Shown piece by piece: positions 33,901 to 45,706 of a DNA stretch of 64,000 bases. The stretch's first letter is position 1. Every line of letters begins with the position of its first letter. Made by a program: the position numbers and the translations under genes. This DNA is from Enoplolaimus lenunculus. Its lineage: Eukaryota > Nematoda > Enoplea > Enoplida > Thoracostomopsidae. The notes under the pieces were generated by a model. It saw nothing but the letters and a program-made list of their open reading frames with translations. It did not search any database and was not told the DNA's origin. The stretch is taken from contig JASANG010002631.1 in assembly GCA_030248215.1 (NCBI GenBank), positions 293,432 to 357,431 of the forward strand. The letters are read 5' to 3'.

Positions 33901-36900
33901 TTTCACCAAAAATTTCATTTTAATCTTATTTTTTGCTCTATTATTTGTGAAATAACCTTAGTCGAACATAGGTATTGATTTTATTTGTTGTATTTTAGAT
34001 TTTCATCGTCGACTGAAGTGAAATCCACCATCAATGGCTTATATTCGGAGTACAAATGGCTTTCAAAAGTGATTCTTAAAAATTAGTAAAGTTAAGAAAA
34101 CGGCCAAATTATAACACGGGAATTTTTAAATCCGGTAAAAATTTACCGGAACCGGAACCGGAAGGTGAAAAAATGCCGGAACCGGAATTCCGGTTGCACC
34201 CTGGTGGCGACCTCATATTATGGACGAGCTGAACCTTGATCTAGCGCTGGTAGTTCGAGTTCATGCAAATGTTTATTCATCAGTGTGAATTCTTGATTTA
34301 ATGTACGTAAAATGCTAAATTTATTATCAGATGTGCGGAAATGTAAAACCTAAAGACAGTTTTGTTTGTTTATGAGATACTTTCCTGTTTCTTTTTAGCC
34401 GTATAATTGAACGGGTTATTGTAATATTTACCCGGTATATTTTTAAGGGGCAGTTTACTGAAGGAGTTTTTGTAATGTTTTTAGCGTTTGCCGTTTGTTG
34501 ATGTAGCAACAGGTTCACTGGGTCAAGGGTTAAGTTGTGCTGCTGGTATGGCGTATGTCGGCAAGTATTTCGATAAAGCAAGGTACGGGATAGTATTTGG
34601 TAACGCTATTAATGCACATATTGGGCTAGCTGTTGATTGAACGAACACTAGTCTGTAAGCTGAGGTAGAATACATGTTAGTAGGTGGCACTGTAAGGTTG
34701 AAAATCGGTTATGGTTTTTGAAATCTTTACTTGCCGAAAATTTTTCTGGCGTCGAGTTGATTTACTATTTATTTTCTTCAAAAAGGTAATTATTATACGC
34801 CATAATGTGTCTCGTACGGATAAACAGACGTGTAATATAGTGTGCGACCATGTATGCGGCTCTGGCAAAATATTCACCAAAGTGCGGTGTTCCAGTCCGC
34901 TTTGTTGCTGAAATAATAAAAATGCTTTATATGGTTCCGGTAAAAAATCGCTATCCTGTTAGTATCCGGTAAATTAATATACGGTCGCAACCTGGTCAGA
35001 ATAAGAATGTATTTAATAAAGTACTAGGATATCACTATTGTAAGGAATTAGAGCATACAGTCACAGAACCGCGACTGCGTCCACTGCGGCAATTTTAACC
35101 GTAACCCCAATTTTAACTGCTTCTGTTACCGCGATTTTAGCCGCGTCTGTAACAGTTTTGACCCTGTCTGTGGTAGCAATTTTAACCGCTTCTGTAACAG
35201 CAATTTTAGCCGCTTCTGTAACCACAATTTTAATCGCGTCTAGCGTCTGTAACCCCAATTTTAATCGCGTTTGTAAGCACAGTTTTAGTCGCGCCCGTAA
35301 CCGCACTCGCGGTTGCACTTAATTTTGTCATTCACTGTACGTCATTGTTAATTTTTGAGCGGCTATGCGCAACTGAGTTTTACTTTGTAAGAAATATACG
35401 CTTAATATATGACCTAGGTCCTACTATCTGGCTACATTGTGTAGTTTTCAGTATTCGGTCGCACCTCACAGTTGTTTCTAAATTGCAGTTATCGTGTCTA
35501 TTGTCTATTGGGCGATGGTGAGAGCGCCGAAGGCTCAGTTTGGGAGGCGGCTCATTTTGCGTCTTACTATAAACTGGATAATTTGGTCGCAATATTTGAC
35601 ATTAATCGCTTAGGCCAAAGCCAGCCAACATCATTGCAACACGATATTGAGACGTACAAAAAGCGGTTGGATGCATTTGGGTAAACACAAACATGAAAAG
35701 ATGCTTTAATTCGGAGCGCTTTTGATTTTTTGGTGTAAAAGTTTGATGCGCCGCTGATTAGAACTTTCACTAATATAAATATTTTGCATACGGTTCAAAT
35801 CAACTTTGTATGCTTTGGTGATCAGTGTATCTAAAGTTTTTCAACGTTTGACGCTAGATCGTTGCCGCACTATTGAACATATTTTTTAATTTTTCGTCGC
35901 ATAAGTAGAGTTTTCGTATTCGTCGTTTTCTGCATATTTTGAATTTCTGCAATACAAATCAAATTCTGACTAGTGTAGCAGAATGTGGTTTATTTTTGAG
36001 TTAAAGGTTTCACACTTTGTTAGTTGACGGCCACAGCGTCGAAAAGTTATGTCGAGCATTTGGTGACGCTGCGATGACCAAAGGCAAACCTACTGCGATT
36101 ATTGCGAAAACTTTCAAAGGTCACGGATGCCCAGGTAGGTGCTATGTGTATGTCTTTCAAGTACATGCCAGGCTTCTAAAGCTGTCATTGAACTTATAAT
36201 AAGTAGACGACACGTATATACGTATATGCATAGCGTGTACGGGTTGTTATTATGTGTGGAATAGCAGTTAGATTGCAGCTTTTGTATACCTTCACCGGCA
36301 CTGGATAACTACCAGGTTTAGCACTTTGATTTTGTGCCATACATAATTCCATTACATACGTATGTGTCAATTTCTTGTGTACATTGTTCAAACAGACAAT
36401 TGTACGATGGACATGTGTTCATAACATAGTCGGTGTTTTCGCTACTTTTATTAAACAATTGTTGTGTTCCCTTTCTGACGCTACTTTTTTCAATAATTAT
36501 TAGCGTAGGTACTAGAATATTAACACTTTACATTGTATTTTATTTAGGAGTTGCTGATCTGGAAAACTGGCACGGCAAACCGTTAGGTGATAAAGCTGCT
36601 GTTGCAATTGAAGCAATTTCTGATCGTATATCAAATAAACAGGGACATAAGTGTTGCATTGCATCACCTGTCAAAGATCTACCAGCAATTTCTGTGGATT
36701 TTTCAAAGGTTACGCTGGCGTTACCGCCAGAATACAATGTTGGTGATAAGGTAAGAGGCCGTGTTAGCAGACATGACGCATTGCTAGAAATTCGTAATCA
36801 ATTTCGCAGTGCATTATAAACTATTAGTTTTTCGTAGCTTGTACAAAGGGTTGGGGCCAACTATTAAAAATCTTCCGTGGCCACATTGTGAGCCGATTGA

Positions 36901-39900
36901 CAAGACTCTAATTCCAATTTTGGTGCTATTATTGATTGATATTGCCAGATATTAGCTAGATCTTGACCTAAGTAGTCGTAGATTAGTCTTAGTGAAAAAA
37001 ATTTCGGATAAGCACCTTGTAATTACGTATGTGTAGTTGAAAAAGCGGAAGTTCAGTATCTTCGGTGCATACTTTGTAAGAGACGATAATGGGCAAAAGC
37101 ATAATATAGACCAGTCGTAGTGGGTTTACATTTATTGAGCGAAGCTCGAACACACGAAAGCAATTAAGGTAATATGCAAATCAGTTATTAACTAACTATG
37201 AATTTATCGGTTTTGGAGGTTTGTAAGCAATTTCCTCAGATTCCGCGCACCCAAAAACCCTTCAGCCACCCTAATAATTTTTGGAATAATTTCAAAAGTC
37301 CTAATTTTGTCTTGTCAATTAAGCTAATATGCAAATTAGCTATTAGCTAACTATTCAATTATCGGTTTTGGATGTTTGTAAACTATTTATTAAAATTCCT
37401 CGCACCTAAAACCCCTTTAGGGCTGAAATTATATTGCTTTTAACGTGAATAATTAGTGAAATATTGTAAAAAGTCGTAATTTAGGCTTATAAACTATGCT
37501 AATATGCAAGTTATCTATTAGCTAACTGCTCAATAATCGATTTTGGAGGTTTGTAAACAGTCTACGCAGATTCCTCGCACCCAAAAACCCTTTAATGCTA
37601 AAATTAGATTGCTTCTAACTGTAATAATTAGTGAAATGTTGTGGAAAGTCCTAATTTAGGCTTAATTAACAATGCAAATTAGCCTGTAGCTAATAAACGG
37701 CTTAAAGTTTTAAAACCCCAATGCGAGGATAACACCCCAGGATAATTGGCTTTCGAACAACCCCCAAGTACAAAACATAAAACGCTTCGCGAAACTCAGA
37801 GCTTCGCTTGGAGTTTCGCTTCGCTCAATAACATGGCTGATGGTATGCATTAGAAATATTTGCCATTTCATATTACTTGTGCATAATTTTGTTTTAGGTG
37901 GCTACTCGTTTGGCATACGGCACCGCGTTAGCTAAATTAGCTGCATCATGCCCACAAGTGATTGCTCTTGACGGAGATGTAAAAAATTCAACATTCTCCG
38001 ACAAACTGAACAAAGCGTTCCCGGATAGATTTATCGAATGCTTCATTGCTGAACAAAATATGGTATAAGCTGTGTTTATGGTATAAGCTGTGTTTGTGTT
38101 ATAGCATTAGTTGTGGCGTGTGTGAATAAGCGCTTGAGCGCTGGTCGTAACTTAGCTACATTGCGGCGATACCTCAATGCCAGGTTAAGAAGATCATCTC
38201 ATTTCAGCTTGAGGAGATATTTGGTTGTACCTTTTAATGATAGCGTTCTCATATTGGTTATTTCTGATAAACTAACGTTTCTTGTTTCTTGGATACTCGT
38301 TGCAAGGGCGTTGCCATGGGCGTCATTTTAGACGTCAACCACCTTTGAGGTTTATGTCCAGCTGTTTATAGGGACTTTTTCAGTTGGTGACATGAAACAC
38401 CCCGCTTTGAAATTTTTATAGAACGTGAGCTTCGTTTCAAAATCCTGGTTGCGCCTATGATTTGTAGGAATCGATGGTTTAGAAGAAGTCGAATGCACTC
38501 ATATTAGAAATCTGTGAGTGTAAGGTCCAGGTTTCAAGCTGTTTATTTGGTTTCTTCAGGTTGGTGTTGCCGTTGGATGTAGCACTCGACATCGAACTCT
38601 ACCGTTTGTTTCAACATTCGCAACATTTTTCACACGAGCCGCTGACCAATTGCGTATGGGTGCGTATTCGCAAGCGAATATCAAGTGTTGTGGGTCACAT
38701 GCCGGCATTTCAATTGGTGAGATACGAACGAAATTTTTGAAAATTTTCTTTTTCTTAATTTTTAGTGACTTTATAACGGCTGTTGTATACATCTTGCAAC
38801 TGAATGCCAGATTTGCTCTATTTAAGCTGTAGTTCTATTTAGTTCTATTTACTGCGATTTTAACCATTTGAGTATTAAGGTTGCATCTAGGGCTAGGGAT
38901 ATCGACAATTTGACTCCCGGACGAATAACCGAAACAAGATAGAAGCATTGTACTAAGGGCTTAGTTTAAACAAACTACGTAGTGTTTTATGTAAACGAGA
39001 GCAATTTCTTTTGTGTAATACTTATGCACAATTTACGATTTGTTGTGCGTAGTGCTCTGTACTTTATTTCGGACAGTAACTGTGTATTAAGTTTTTCCTG
39101 CTTGTAGAAACACGGAGTTATCTACACTTTTTTCTTCATAAGTTTATGGTGCGGATTCTTAAGACCATTGGAGCGTTGAACTAATATTTTTCAGGATATG
39201 AGCAACCAACAAATTCCTCGTTCGTTCTCTTGAGCTATTCGGTTATAATGGATCATTGAGTTCGTAGTTTATTTTTTCTTTACAGGCGAAGATGGTCCGA
39301 GCCAAATGGGGTTAGAAGATATAGCGCTATTCCGGTCTTTATTTGGATCCACAGTGTTCTATCCGTCCGATGCAGTTGCTACAGAACGTGCTGTTGAATT
39401 GGCGGCTCAAACCGAAGGAATTTGCTTCATACGTACAGGCCGCCCTGCGACTGCGGTACTGTATGCGAACAACGAACAGTTCTGTGTTGGAAAAGCGAAG
39501 GCAAGCGTCCTATATTTATTTAAAAACGCCTGGCTGGGTGAACTTATCACAGTAATTCCGTGGCATTTCCAGACCAACTTATCATGATAATTGACATGTT
39601 TTCAACACTTAAGGTTTGTCTTTACACAAAATAGAGTCCGTAGCCAAAAGTTTTAACGTTAAAGTGTTTGTAAGCTACCATCGAAAAACGGAACTCTCCA
39701 CCGTGGCTACCATATCTAACCAAAAACTGTTACTGAATTTCAGGTAATTCGACAGTCGTCAAATGATAAGGTACTTCTGATTGGTGCTGGCGTTACTTTG
39801 TACGAAGCAATAAAGGCTGCGGATTCTTTGAAAGCAGCAAGTAAGATTGTTTTTCTTATAAAATCGAATAACTGACCTATTTTGTGGTTGTTTTAATTTG

Positions 39901-40716
39901 AAATATGAGTCATTTAATACGCAGAGGCGAAAATATTGATTTTTAGCATTTTTGAAGTGTGTTTCTAGAATTTTATAATTGTTTAAGATGTAAATTGCAC
40001 AATCATCGATCCATTCACAATCAAACCTTTAGATCGCGACACTATCGTGGAGCATGCGAAACGATGCGGGGGTCGAATTGTCGTAGTAGAAGATCATTAT
40101 CCAGAGGGTAAGTGAACGTTTTCTTGTGGGACTGTAATAGAGTAAGCTTAAGCTTAAGACTAATTTTTTGCTTAAGCTTAGGCTTAGGCTCATCCTTAGG
40201 CTTAGGCTTAGGAATATGCTTATACTACAGTTCCGGCCTGTTCTATACATGGGCCCTGTAAGGCATGTAAAATAGCGATTTATAAGGTTCCTTATCGTAC
40301 TTAATATATTGTGGGTCTGTGCCAAATTGCGTTTCGTGGGTTTTTAATGAACAATACAGCATGCATTTTAAGCATTGTTTCCTAAAGGTGCCATTAGACC
40401 GATAATTTTAAAATGCGGATTGCTTAACCCAAGCACTGCGATATAACTACAACGTGAATAGGTTTCGTATTGGTGCCATTCGCTGACGTTAATAATTGAA
40501 ATAGAAATTTATTTTCCCACTGGTTAAAGTCAAGAATATAGTTTAGGTGGCGTTGGAGAAGCAGTGTCCTCAGCATTGTCTGGTGAAACGAACATCAAAA
40601 TAAGTCATCTTGCAGTTAATGATTTGCCGCGGTCTGGACCTCCTAACAAGCTGATGGAAGCGTACGGTATATCGGCGTCTTCAATTGAAAAGGCTGTGAA
40701 AGCATTCGTCATTTAA
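30983..40716 (+). CDS. Transketolase, 13 exons
   Basis: Exons: 30983-31104, 31462-31579, 33361-33474, 34485-34582, 35489-35680, 36007-36134, 36548-36750, 37898-38062, 38560-38716, 39286-39500, 39744-39840, 39988-40107, 40547-40716; 1899 nt, 632 residues (human TKT 623). The enzyme moves two-carbon ketol units between sugar phosphates in the non-oxidative pentose phosphate pathway, in the cytosol, using thiamine diphosphate. Visible signatures are [22 protein letters not shown], the TPP motif GDG (159-161) ending at N190 in [15 protein letters not shown] with the proton-relay Glu at about 377, [11 protein letters not shown], and the C-terminal GGVGEAVSS. The intron after exon 10 uses a GC donor (AAG|GCAAGC), a known minor class. 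The AATAAA at 40882-40887 is a good polyadenylation signal. Confidence 0.95.
31149..31260 (+). repeat. MITE remnant (GGGATGGGCGGTCTCGG family)
   Basis: CAGGGATGGGCGGTCTCGG at 31149 matches the left edge of the element at 23794, followed by repeated GAGACCGAGACC words. No matching right edge was found nearby, so the copy is truncated. It lies in transketolase intron 1. Confidence 0.6.
32181..32739. mobile_element. hAT-type MITE (CAGGGTGCAACCGG family), diverged copy
   Basis: The left edge CAGGGTGGAACCGGAATTTC and right edge AATTCCGGTTGCACTCTG belong to the same family as 22419 and 33813. Flanking octamers CTTATATA (32171-32178) and CTTATATT (32740-32747) match at 7 of 8 positions, with two extra bases on the left. 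It is older than the other copies and lies in transketolase intron 2. Confidence 0.65.
33813..34203 (+). mobile_element. hAT-type MITE (family CAGGGTGCAACCGG), copy 2, 391 bp
   Basis: This copy is nearly identical to the one at 22419-22821, with the same ends and the same interior (TGAAAAATGCATTTCACC, TTAGTCGAACATAGGTATT). It is flanked by a perfect 8-bp duplication GTGGCGAC (33805-33812, 34204-34211). It lies in transketolase intron 3. High similarity between copies plus intact duplications indicate recent transposition. Confidence 0.94.
35080..35310. repeat. Degenerate minisatellite, ~24-bp unit
   Basis: Nine or so imperfect copies of a unit like CAATTTTAACCGCTTCTGTAAC follow one another in transketolase intron 4. 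Units vary at several positions. The Ala/Val/Thr-rich 85-residue frame on the minus strand (35061-35318) is only the translation of this repeat. Confidence 0.85.
37155..37720 (+). repeat. ~170-bp satellite, three copies plus a partial one
   Basis: Units start near 37155, 37318, 37488 and 37663. Shared words are CTAATATGCAAATTAGC, TATCGGTTTTGGAGGTTTG, CCTCGCACCCAAAAACCC and AAGTCCTAATTTAGGCTTA. It lies in transketolase intron 7. The same satellite occurs in reverse orientation at 60480-60870, so the family is dispersed. Confidence 0.85.
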
Positions 40717-41450
40717 AGAGCATTAATGTTTCGAGCTGTTAGCAATTTCTTCACATCTCACGTTATTGTTGTGATTGCATGCCTTGCAGCAGAGTTTTTT
40801 GCACTTAAGTTTCTATTCCATGGGATTTCCACTGTGTTGATTGTTTATACCGGTATAATTTTTACGCAGTAATTTTTTAGTAATAAAATAGTTTGATGAG
40901 TACCAGTGTGGTTCTTTCCTCTCCGAGCGCAACCGAAAGGGAGAAGCGGGGCGAAATTAGGTAGCTAAAATGTTGAATTTGCTTTATTTTAATAAAAAAT
41001 CTCTAAGGTGTTAAAATTCTTGTTTTACGGAATCTCGGCAATTTGAAATATGTAGTTTAAACCTGACAGATTTTGCAAAAAATTGCAAAATTTAGTTACC
41101 GAAATTTCCGGAACCTCCGGTGGAAATTTTACCGAAGCAGGAGGTAGACCTCCGGCTATCGCAATATGTAGTTTTTACCAAAATGTAACTTTCAATTATG
41201 AACGATATTTCTATATTACAGCTTCAAAACGTCAATTTGATTTGAAAAGGCTATTAAGCTTTAATTCAACTGACCAATAGTGAAGGGCATCAGATATTTT
41301 TTCATATCCGGCAATAACTGCCGGACATTTGAAAGAACATCCGTAATAAAACTTCATATTTCGGATATCCGGAACTCGATTGTGTTTTTTGGATTTGCAA
41401 AACTCAATTTTCATTTCTTAAGCACTTGTTTTAGCTTGGTACTTTGAAGG

Positions 41451-41588
41451 AAGTACCCTGACCCACATGGTGATTGTTATGACCGCAAAACATGCCAAGT
41501 ACCCTGACCCACAAGGTGATTGTTATGACCGCAAAACATGCCAAGTACCCTGACCCACAAGGTGATTGTTATGACCGCAAAACATGCC
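41451..41588 (+). repeat. 46-bp tandem repeat, exactly 3 units
   Basis: The unit AAGTACCCTGACCCACAAGG... (46 bp) starts at 41451, 41497 and 41543; the only difference seen is ACATGG for ACAAGG in unit one. A single diverged, inverted copy lies at about 1109-1163. Confidence 0.93.
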
Positions 41589-41650
41589 ATTTAAAATTAT
41601 GCAACTGCTTTAATCCTTCAAGGTATTCGGTTTAGAAGATTACTACTGAC

Positions 41651-43095
41651 CAGGGTGTAGCCGGATATCCGTTTCCGTTAAAAATCGATGTCCGTTTCCG
41701 TTAAAAATCGGTGTCCCTTTCCGTTATATCCGTTTCCGCCAGGGTACCACCGTAGGTCTGCCTCTTGTTCCGACAGAAAATCGGCCTCCATCTCCGGTAC
41801 AATTTTTGCCGGAGGTTCCGGCACTTTCAGTTCTGAAAGTCCCTAACGACGACGTAAAGACATAATGCACTGTGTTCATATAGCATCGCAAACACATAAC
41901 AACAACACATACACATATATACACTTATTTTGCTTAATTTTTTACCTTTGGTCCCGACTCCCTTCGGACAGTGTCGGGACAATTAATAGTGGCTACGTTA
42001 CGAAATTCATCCAAAATCTTAAAATTTTCGTTGCATCCGCTATTTTTTCTTAAAATTTTAGAATGCCCAATGAATATTTGCATATCTCAAATGTGTTGGC
42101 AGAAAAAATAAAACATCTTTGAAACTTTGATACCTCAATATCCGGGTGCAACCGGAAGTGAAAAATACCGGAGCCGGAGGTCAACGAAACCTGCCGGAGC
42201 CGGAAGGCCGCAGAAATTAATTAGTTAATTTTAGCCAATATCTGTAATATGTTACATTGCTTAGTGTTTAAGCTAATTTTTTAGCGGAATTTCGGAAATT
42301 TTCCTTAAAATTGTGGCAAAAGTAAAACGAAACATGCTAAACAGATAAATTTGCAAAATTATGTAAAATTTTACTGCCGAAATTGCCGGATTCCCCAGCA
42401 AAAAAAACCACTGGAGCCGGAGGCCATTTTCTGCCGAAGCCGGAGGCCAATTTTCTGCCGGAGCCGAGGCAGGCGACCGGTTGTACCCATTTGAATATCC
42501 GTTTTTACGTTCGTTATTTTGATCACTATTCGTTTTCGATATTTTTTATGTAGTGACCCGATAAGAGGAGGGACTGGTATTTATTAGGCGTCTCCAGGTA
42601 CCCCCTGTTATTCGGTTACGGACTGTTATTTATTTTCAACCAGCCCTTCGCCACTCTTCGTTTCTGATATATCCGGTATTGCAACTAACCGTTGAATTAA
42701 ACGTTTATTTGTCTTGTATCAAAAGCTTGAGCGATAATGCAAGGTTGTACTTAGGAACTTTCAAAACTTAATTACGGTTTAAAGCTCCACTACTACTTTT
42801 TGTGTCTTTTGTTTTTTTTGGCTCTTCCTTCTGAGGGGATTGGGGTTTTTTTTGGTTGTTGTTGGTTGTGGTTTTCCCCGTTTGGCCCTTCGCTTTTCAT
42901 GAAGAAAAAATGCAAATATTCACAGGGCTTTCGAAAATTTGAAAGGAAAAACAGCAAATGCACCGAAATTTTAAGACTGAATGAACTTCGTAATTTTTAA
43001 ATAACAGAAATTCCACTATTTCTACATCGGAAACGCCAAACGGATACAGATTTTACTGGAAAGGGAAAGTGAAACGGATATTCCGTTACACCCTG
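41651..43095. mobile_element. Composite hAT-like element with CAGGGTGTA ends
   Basis: CAGGGTGTAGCCGGATATCC at 41651 and the inverted ATATTCCGTTACACCCTG ending at 43095 form terminal inverted repeats. The interior holds edges of other families (CAGGGTACCACC near 41740, CCGGGTGCAACCGG near 42141), indicating nested insertions. The flanking octamers do not match, so either the ends belong to different copies or the duplication has decayed. Confidence 0.45.
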
Positions 43096-43240
43096 TTTAG
43101 TTCATATTTGCTTCAAATTCAAGCTGCTGTCATAGTGATACACCAATGTCACTAGCTCAAAGCCCACCAGCGCAATACATTGATCATTCCTGTTGGGATT
43201 TGTTCTATTATCGAAGTCTAAGGCCCGCATTACGCCATGA

Positions 43241-44196
43241 TCAGTGTTCGGCACCGTTGTAGCACCCCGTATTCGCCAAATATCTATTCGTGAACATTTG
43301 CGATATTGTATAGTTCACACTCAAATTACCAACGTTTAAATGACAATTTGGGCACGACAATGTCACTACATCTGAGATAGGCGACTGACAAGAACAGCCC
43401 GCGTAGCACTGAATTCCCGAAAGCTTGGCACACCCTACAGCATCAACGTTCCGTTTCGAGGTTGGTAACGCCGACGCTTCGCCCAGTGAATTGCATGATA
43501 CATTATAGGACGCCAATCCAACGAAACCGTCGACAGCCGTCTTTCGCACGACTTCTGTCTTTTGAGATGGCAGATGCAGCACTTGTTTTTCTTCTTTTTG
43601 TTCCGGGTATAGCTGACGTCCCGCTGAACTTTCATTCGCTTCAGGCCAATTTTCTACAGAACGTGGCTCTTTCTGTTGCTGGTGTTGGCGTTGCTCGGCT
43701 CGTACTGAATTTTCGTTTACTCCAAGACGATTTCCAGGACAACGTGGTGGTGTCGGCGATCGTATTGTCAATCGCCCAAACCGTGCAATATTCAAAACAT
43801 CGCCAACTGTCTGACAATAGTGTTCATTTTTACCATTCGCGAACTGATTGTCTGTTTTGTTAGTTGCTCCAACCTCGTTTGTTTGTGACGCATTGTCTTG
43901 CGCTAACACTTCCTCAATTTCTGAGCTATGATGCTGTACCTGTTTGCCAGCAGACTGATTAATTCTTGTTCCCGAGCACCAAGGTTTTGTTAGAATTTGC
44001 TTGTCATGTTTCTTCGACCACTATTCGGTTGCTCGTTTTTGCTTATTTTTCTTTCTATTCGTTGCTGCTATGTTCGGCTTTCCTGAACTCGTACTATGGT
44101 CATCTTGTTTCTTTAGAATTGGACGTGGTGCCATTATTTTGCCCAAATTGATTCCATTAGCTGTTGTTTCTTCGTATGGTCCCATTTCATCCACCG
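43241..44196 (-). CDS. Last exon of the RS-rich gene, split by an in-frame TAG
   Basis: A good acceptor (TTAG|CGGTGG) at 44197-44198 lets this exon join the RS-rich exon ending at 44841 with intact phase (one base plus two). The frame runs through MGPYEETTANG and a Lys-rich segment to a TAG at 44021-44023. It then stays open in the same frame for 260 more codons and ends at 43241. The downstream part is Gln/Asn-rich and finishes with a Cys-rich tail (CQSPISDVVTLSCPNCHLN). Either the protein ends at the TAG and the rest is a relic, or the TAG is a recent nonsense change. Family not recognised. Confidence 0.55.
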
Positions 44197-44536
44197 CTAA
44201 ACACAATTTTTAAAATATGAGCGTGTCAGTTAATGATTATTGAGTGTTAATCTTGCTGTTTTCGTGGAACATTATTCCTGCATTTGGTTCAATAATTTAA
44301 GCAAACACAATTTTTGCGTTAATTATGACGCTGCAAGTTTTTGCTACCTTCTATACTTCCAATCACCATGATATTCTGAGTATATAATTGTTTGATTTTG
44401 CAATTCTAGTGATCAGTCAATCTTTTGGCTACTTTGTGATGTTTATCTATGTTTATGCACTTCACGAATAGCTGTTAAAACTTTATGCATTAATATTTCA
44501 ATTGCTTTGTTTTCTGTCTCTTGGTTGTAAAATAAT

Positions 44537-44742
44537 GGCTGCTTTCCGAAATCAAGTAATTACTTAAATAGCCGACTTAAGTAAATATACCAAGGTAAAA
44601 ACATCTAACGTGATCAGTGACATAAGTATTTACCTAACTTAAGTACGCTTTTAGAAATGGTAAATTGGCTAAGTAAATGCTTAGCACATACTTAAGTATG
44701 AAGTCGTACTCAAGTAGGGTTTCAGAAACCCAACCATTGTGC
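44537..44742 (-). mobile_element. Putative MITE (ACTTAAGTA-rich family), copy 2
   Basis: Read in reverse from 44742, the sequence (TTCTGAAACCCTACTTGAG, GACTTCATACTTAAG, TTTACTTAGCCAATTT) parallels the left part of the element at 11639. It lies in the intron between the last two exons of the RS-rich gene. Confidence 0.45.
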
Positions 44743-44840
44743 ATAAAAGTGTTACAGGTTAGCAGTATGTATACATATTGGCACCAAAAATTTTTGATTC
44801 ATGCCGAGAACATTTGATAAGCTGTCGTTGGTTTTGTTAC

Positions 44841-45359
44841 CTTTCTGCTTCTCCTTTATCTTCGTTTTCGATCGACTCCATGCGCGATGCGGTGGGCTGC
44901 ATAGCCGTCCTCGCGATTGTAATACACGACTTTTTGAAATAGCTCTTGATCTAGAGCGAGACCGGAGCTGTCGTGCTTTGAAACCATTATCAGTTGTGCT
45001 CGAATCCAATTTTGACTGACTCCATGAGTGCAGGGATGGGCTTCTCAGCCGTTGGCTATGAAGATCTTTCAAATCGCAATCATGCTCATTCGCATAACTT
45101 ACACGCCCCCCAAACGTTGTAGGTCCGCGGGACTGGGATCTGCCATTTTTTGAAACACTTTTTGAACTATAACGAGATTGCCGCTGCTGTAATACGAAAT
45201 CACTACCAATTGCCCCCGAAGCATTCTTCGGCCCGCTCAGTGAATGTGGTTTAGTAGCTTCTGAGCTATAGCGAAGCTGATCCGCCTCTGATTCAAAACC
45301 ACTACCAGTTGTTGCCGCATCAACTTTCGATCGACCCCATGACTGCGGCGATGGGCTAC
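44841..45359 (-). CDS. RS-rich exon, part downstream of the BEL/Pao insertion
   Basis: On the minus strand this is the 3' part of an exon cut by the retrotransposon. Reading across the insertion site, counting the 5-bp duplication once, the frame continues without a stop from 54164 into 45359. It runs to a donor at 44841|44840 (AAAG|GTAACA). The protein repeats a pattern of GRSQSRG, HDC, and SPSPQSW/SPSLHSW/SPPHRAW blocks, with an RSRSRSR tract. The strong GTGTAAGT word inside could act as a cryptic donor. Function unknown; RS-rich tails occur in RNA-binding and splicing proteins, which is inference only. Confidence 0.6.
45355..45359. repeat. Target-site duplication GCTAC (left)
   Basis: GCTAC at 45355-45359 is repeated at 54164-54168 immediately outside the second LTR, the 5-bp duplication expected for BEL/Pao integration. 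Confidence 0.95.
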
Positions 45360-45505
45360 TGTCAGAAAATTGAATTCTGAATCGGAACTAAAAATACCGA
45401 TATGAAAATATAATAAAATAGTTAGTTTGACTTTTCGTTTTGACGAAATATAGTAAAATAAAATTATTGTTGTATACAACAAATAAAGTCAACAAATTTA
45501 TCACA
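45360..45505 (+). repeat. 5' LTR (146 bp)
   Basis: Begins TGTCAGAAAATTG and ends TTTATCACA. It has several TATA/AATAAA-like words (AATAAAATAG, AATAAAATT, AATAAAGTC) that could serve promoter and polyadenylation roles. Matches 54018-54163 base for base by eye. Confidence 0.95.
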
Positions 45506-45525
45506 TGGTCCTTCGGACTGGCCGG
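45506..45525 (+). other. Primer-binding site region
   Basis: TGGTCCTTCGGACTGGCCGG begins directly after the LTR with TGG, the complement of the tRNA CCA end. The cognate tRNA could not be assigned because the later bases do not fit a simple 18-nt match to a standard acceptor and T-arm. Confidence 0.6.
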
Positions 45526-45641
45526 ATTCAGTCGTGTATTTAATGAATTTGCACCAATTTAGCATGTCGACCGTTGTTGTGGTCAAATAAGAAAATTTTA
45601 TATTTGGCGTTATTCGTTAAAGTGTTATTTTATTGTGATAT

Positions 45642-45652
45642 AAAAGGTAAGT
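45642..45652 (+). promoter_or_regulatory. Strong splice donor in the retrotransposon leader
   Basis: AAAAG|GTAAGT at 45642-45652 is a near-perfect 5' splice site. It sits between the primer-binding site and the first gag ATG (45707), the position of the major donor in retroviruses that make spliced env RNA. Its natural partner here is the acceptor at 52821-52822. Confidence 0.65.
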
Positions 45653-45706
45653 GTGAATTTTATTTCAATAAATCTGTTGTTTGAAAACGTTGAAAGCTTT
45701 CGGAAA

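Larger units (their letters stand above)
40717..43240. other. Intergenic region filled with DNA-transposon remnants
   Basis: After the transketolase 3' UTR come AGCCGGAG- and GGATATCCGG-type repeats. The 46-bp tandem repeat is at 41451-41588. From 41651 (CAGGGTGTAGCCGGATATCC) to 43095 (TTACACCCTG) there are inverted CAGGGTGTA ends that enclose other fragments, for example a CCGGGTGCAACCGGAAGTG edge at about 42145. No gene is supported. Confidence 0.5.

Noticed and set aside
35061..35318. Repetitive Ala/Val/Thr-rich minus-strand frame
   Set aside because: Pure translation of a 24-bp minisatellite inside a transketolase intron.
43462..43863. 133-residue plus-strand frame
   Set aside because: Antisense shadow of the minus-strand last exon of the RS-rich gene, which has the better splice context and matching phase.
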